The notes under the pieces are model-generated. The model saw nothing but the letters and a program-made list of their open reading frames with translations, made no database searches and had not been told where the DNA came from. The position numbers and the translations under genes are program-made. From NCBI GenBank assembly GCA_023392515.1, contig JAEVYX010000012.1:1-24574 (forward strand): 24,574 bases of DNA. Reading direction: 5' to 3'. Positions 23,025 through 24,574 of the stretch are shown in pieces (position 1 is the stretch's first letter; each line of letters starts with the position of its first letter). This DNA is from Bacillota bacterium. GTDB lineage: Bacteria; Bacillota; Clostridia; Christensenellales; Aristaeellaceae.

Positions 23025-23092
23025 ACCAACCGCCTCCTTAAAGCGCGGATCATCGGCCCGGAACCTGTGTTTTTTTGATGAATGACATCCAT
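22988..23092 (-). CDS. Possible 34-codon leader frame overlapping the start of murA
   Basis: An ATG at 23092 is preceded, 6 nt away, by a strong AGGAGGG (23099-23105). The frame (MDVIHQKNTGSGPMIRALRR, then 14 more residues) ends at a TGA at 22988, inside murA, in the +1 frame relative to murA. It contains A-AAA-AAC at codon boundaries. Translation through it would carry ribosomes across the murA ribosome site, so coupling or attenuation is possible. The peptide resembles nothing known to me, and chance is not excluded. Confidence 0.35.
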   Translation of the reverse strand: MDVIHQKNTGSGPMIRALRRRLVWQHMWYPIVQA

Positions 23093-23277
23093 ACACTTCC
23101 CTCCTGTCGCATTCAGTTTCTCCCGCGCCGGGTGAAATATTCTGCTGGAAAAGGGCGTGAAATGCGGATTGAGGCCGAATTTTGCCAACATAGTCCGCCC
23201 CACCGCAAATGACAGGAACGATTCGAGGCAGTTTTTAAAGTCGGAATACCGTCCCGCAAATTTTTGCAGCAGACTGT

Positions 23278-23322
23278 TTCCATTTGTGGCGGATTATGGT
23301 ACAATTAATGGAACAGATGTTC
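23278..23322 (+). promoter_or_regulatory. uvrB promoter with LexA (SOS) box
   Basis: TGG-TACAAT (extended -10, 23297-23305) is followed by the perfect palindromic core GAAC-AGAT-GTTC (23311-23322), a match to the DinR/LexA box of Bacillota (GAAC-N4-GTTC) and placed on the likely transcription start. Binding there would block transcription until DNA damage. The -35 (around 23278) is weak. Confidence 0.8.
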
Positions 23323-23340
23323 TTATTTTGGAGGATGGGT

Positions 23341-24574
23341 ATGGACCGGTTTGTATTAAAGGCGCCTTATGCGCCCACGGGGGATCAGCCCAAAGCCATT
23401 GAAGCACTGGCCCGGGGCATTCAGGAAGGGATGCGGGATCAGGTACTCCTGGGAGTGACCGGTTCAGGCAAAACCTTTACCATGGCGTCCGTCATTGAAA
23501 AGGTGCAAAAGCCAACACTGGTCATTGCTCATAATAAGACGCTGGCGGCACAGTTGTGCAGCGAATTCAAAAGCTTTTTTCCGGACAGCGCGGTAGAGTA
23601 TTTCGTAAGCTATTACGACTACTACCAGCCGGAGGCATATATCGCCTCTTCGGATACCTATATTGAAAAGGATGCCTCCATTAACGAGGAAATCGACCGG
23701 CTCCGCCATAGCGCTACGGCAGCCCTCAGGGAACGGCGGGACGTAATTATCGTGGCCTCTGTAAGCTGCATCTACAGCATGGGTGACCCCAGCGAATACG
23801 AGGGATTGATGCTGTCCCTCCGGCCTGGTATGGAGCTTAGCCGGGACGGACTCCTTAGAAGCCTTGTGGATATACAGTACGAGCGCAACGACCTGGACTT
23901 TTCCCGGGGCACCTTCAGGGTACGGGGGGATGTGGTGGAGATCATCCCCGCAGGTTCCTACGACCACGCCCTCAGGGTGGAGTTTTTCGGCGATGAAATT
24001 GAACGCATCAGCGAGGTGGAGGTTACCACCGGCCATGTGCTGGGCACCCTTGCCCATGCAGCGGTTTTCCCCGCGACCCACTACGCCACCGACCGCAGCA
24101 AAATGGAAGATGGCATTCTTCAAATTGAAAGGGATTTGGAAGAACGCCTTCAAACATTAAAAGACGCCGGTAAGCTTTTGGAAGCCCAAAGGCTTGGCCA
24201 GCGCACAAATTATGATATTGAAATGATGCGGGAGATCGGCTATTGTTCCGGCATTGAAAATTACAGCCGCTACTTTGACGGAAGATCCCCCGGGGATGCG
24301 CCTTATTCCCTTTTGGACTATTTCCCGAAGGACTTTTTGACGTTTATTGATGAAAGCCACGTCACCGTGCCGCAGGTAAGGGCCATGTACAGGGGCGACC
24401 GGATGCGCAAGGAATCCCTGGTTGATTACGGCTTCCGGCTCCCCTCTGCGTTTGACAACCGGCCGCTCTTGTTTGAGGAGTTTGAAAAGCGCATCCATCA
24501 GACGGTGTATGTGTCCGCCACCCCCGGCCCATATGAAATGGAGCGGGCCGGCAACGTGGTGGAGCAGATCATAA
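23341..24574 (+). CDS. uvrB: Excinuclease ABC subunit B, 5' part
   Basis: UvrB is the damage-verification helicase-like subunit of nucleotide excision repair. The start is the ATG at 23341, 6 nt after GGAGG (23330-23334). The frame is open to the window end, giving 411 residues of an expected 650-670. The opening, FVLKAPYAPTGDQPKAIEAL, is the family standard. Walker A is GVTGSGKT (38-45), the beta-hairpin that clamps DNA is YYDYYQPEAY (91-100), and the DESH helicase motif is at D337-H340 followed by VTVPQ. It is transcribed away from murA and controlled by an SOS box. Domains 3 and 4 and the UVR motif lie outside the window. Confidence 0.97.
   Translation, partial: MDRFVLKAPYAPTGDQPKAIEALARGIQEGMRDQVLLGVTGSGKTFTMASVIEKVQKPTLVIAHNKTLAAQLCSEFKSFFPDSAVEYFVSYYDYYQPEAYIASSDTYIEKDASINEEIDRLRHSATAALRERRDVIIVASVSCIYSMGDPSEYEGLMLSLRPGMELSRDGLLRSLVDIQYERNDLDFSRGTFRVRGDVVEIIPAGSYDHALRVEFFGDEIERISEVEVTTGHVLGTLAHAAVFPATHYATDRSKMEDGILQIERDLEERLQTLKDAGKLLEAQRLGQRTNYDIEMMREIGYCSGIENYSRYFDGRSPGDAPYSLLDYFPKDFLTFIDESHVTVPQVRAMYRGDRMRKESLVDYGFRLPSAFDNRPLLFEEFEKRIHQTVYVSATPGPYEMERAGNVVEQII

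Noticed and set aside
22988..23203. 71-residue minus-strand frame upstream of murA (the longer form of the leader frame)
   Set aside because: The upstream ATG at 23203 has no good ribosome site; only the shorter form from 23092 has one, and that is reported as a possible leader.
1..24574. CRISPR arrays, insertion sequences, prophage genes, integrase at the tRNA
   Set aside because: No regularly spaced repeats, transposase or integrase motifs, and no second copy of the tRNA 3' end were seen in the window.

Overview
The window looks like a chromosomal segment of a Gram-positive, low-to-mid GC Bacillota/Clostridia organism. The reasons are strong AGGAGG-type ribosome binding sites before nearly every gene, GTG and TTG starts, Rho-independent terminators with A/T-flanked stems, YesM/YesN-type and LytTR-type two-component proteins, a DinR/LexA-type box (GAAC-N4-GTTC) at uvrB, and a DUF362 ferredoxin-domain protein. 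Genus cannot be told from the sequence alone.

Layout. (1) 1-1705: the 5' part of a polytopic membrane protein on the minus strand, probably the sensor half of a GHKL histidine kinase, divergent from a LytTR response regulator (888-1655). (2) 1749-3688: a two-gene ABC-2 exporter (ATPase plus permease, 4-nt overlap) with its own extended -10 promoter, an inverted-repeat operator and a terminator. (3) 3862-13067: a sugar or sugar-acid uptake and catabolism locus. It holds a YesM-type kinase and YesN-type regulator, an extracellular solute-binding protein, two MalF/MalG-type permeases, an N-acetylneuraminate-lyase-like aldolase, a PIG-L-fold enzyme lacking the usual catalytic Asp, and a decayed YhcH/NanQ-family gene. 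No ATPase is encoded, so a shared MsmX-type ATPase is presumably used. (4) 13068-13650: a structured non-coding stretch, tRNA-Ala(GGC) on the minus strand and the uvrA terminator. (5) 13651-17647, minus strand: a DUF362 [4Fe-4S] protein followed by uvrA. (6) 17700-21691, minus strand: a binding-protein/ATPase/fused-permease ABC importer of the Fe3+/phosphonate/spermidine type. (7) 21743-23105, minus strand: murA. (8) 23278 to the end: uvrB, divergent from murA, with an SOS box, running off the window.

How it fits together. The most distinctive part is region 3. The kinase and regulator probably sense an extracellular glycan breakdown product and activate the solute-binding-protein promoter. 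The importer brings the ligand in, and the NanA-like lyase together with the PIG-L-fold protein would act on it. Sialic-acid-like chemistry is suggested by the lyase active site (Y137, K164, D191, E192 and S208 retained) and by the NanQ-family remnant. However, the lyase has Ala and Pro at two otherwise characteristic positions, and the PIG-L enzyme keeps its metal ligands but not its general base, so the substrate is probably not plain Neu5Ac. uvrA and uvrB, adjacent in many Bacillota, are separated and on opposite strands here.
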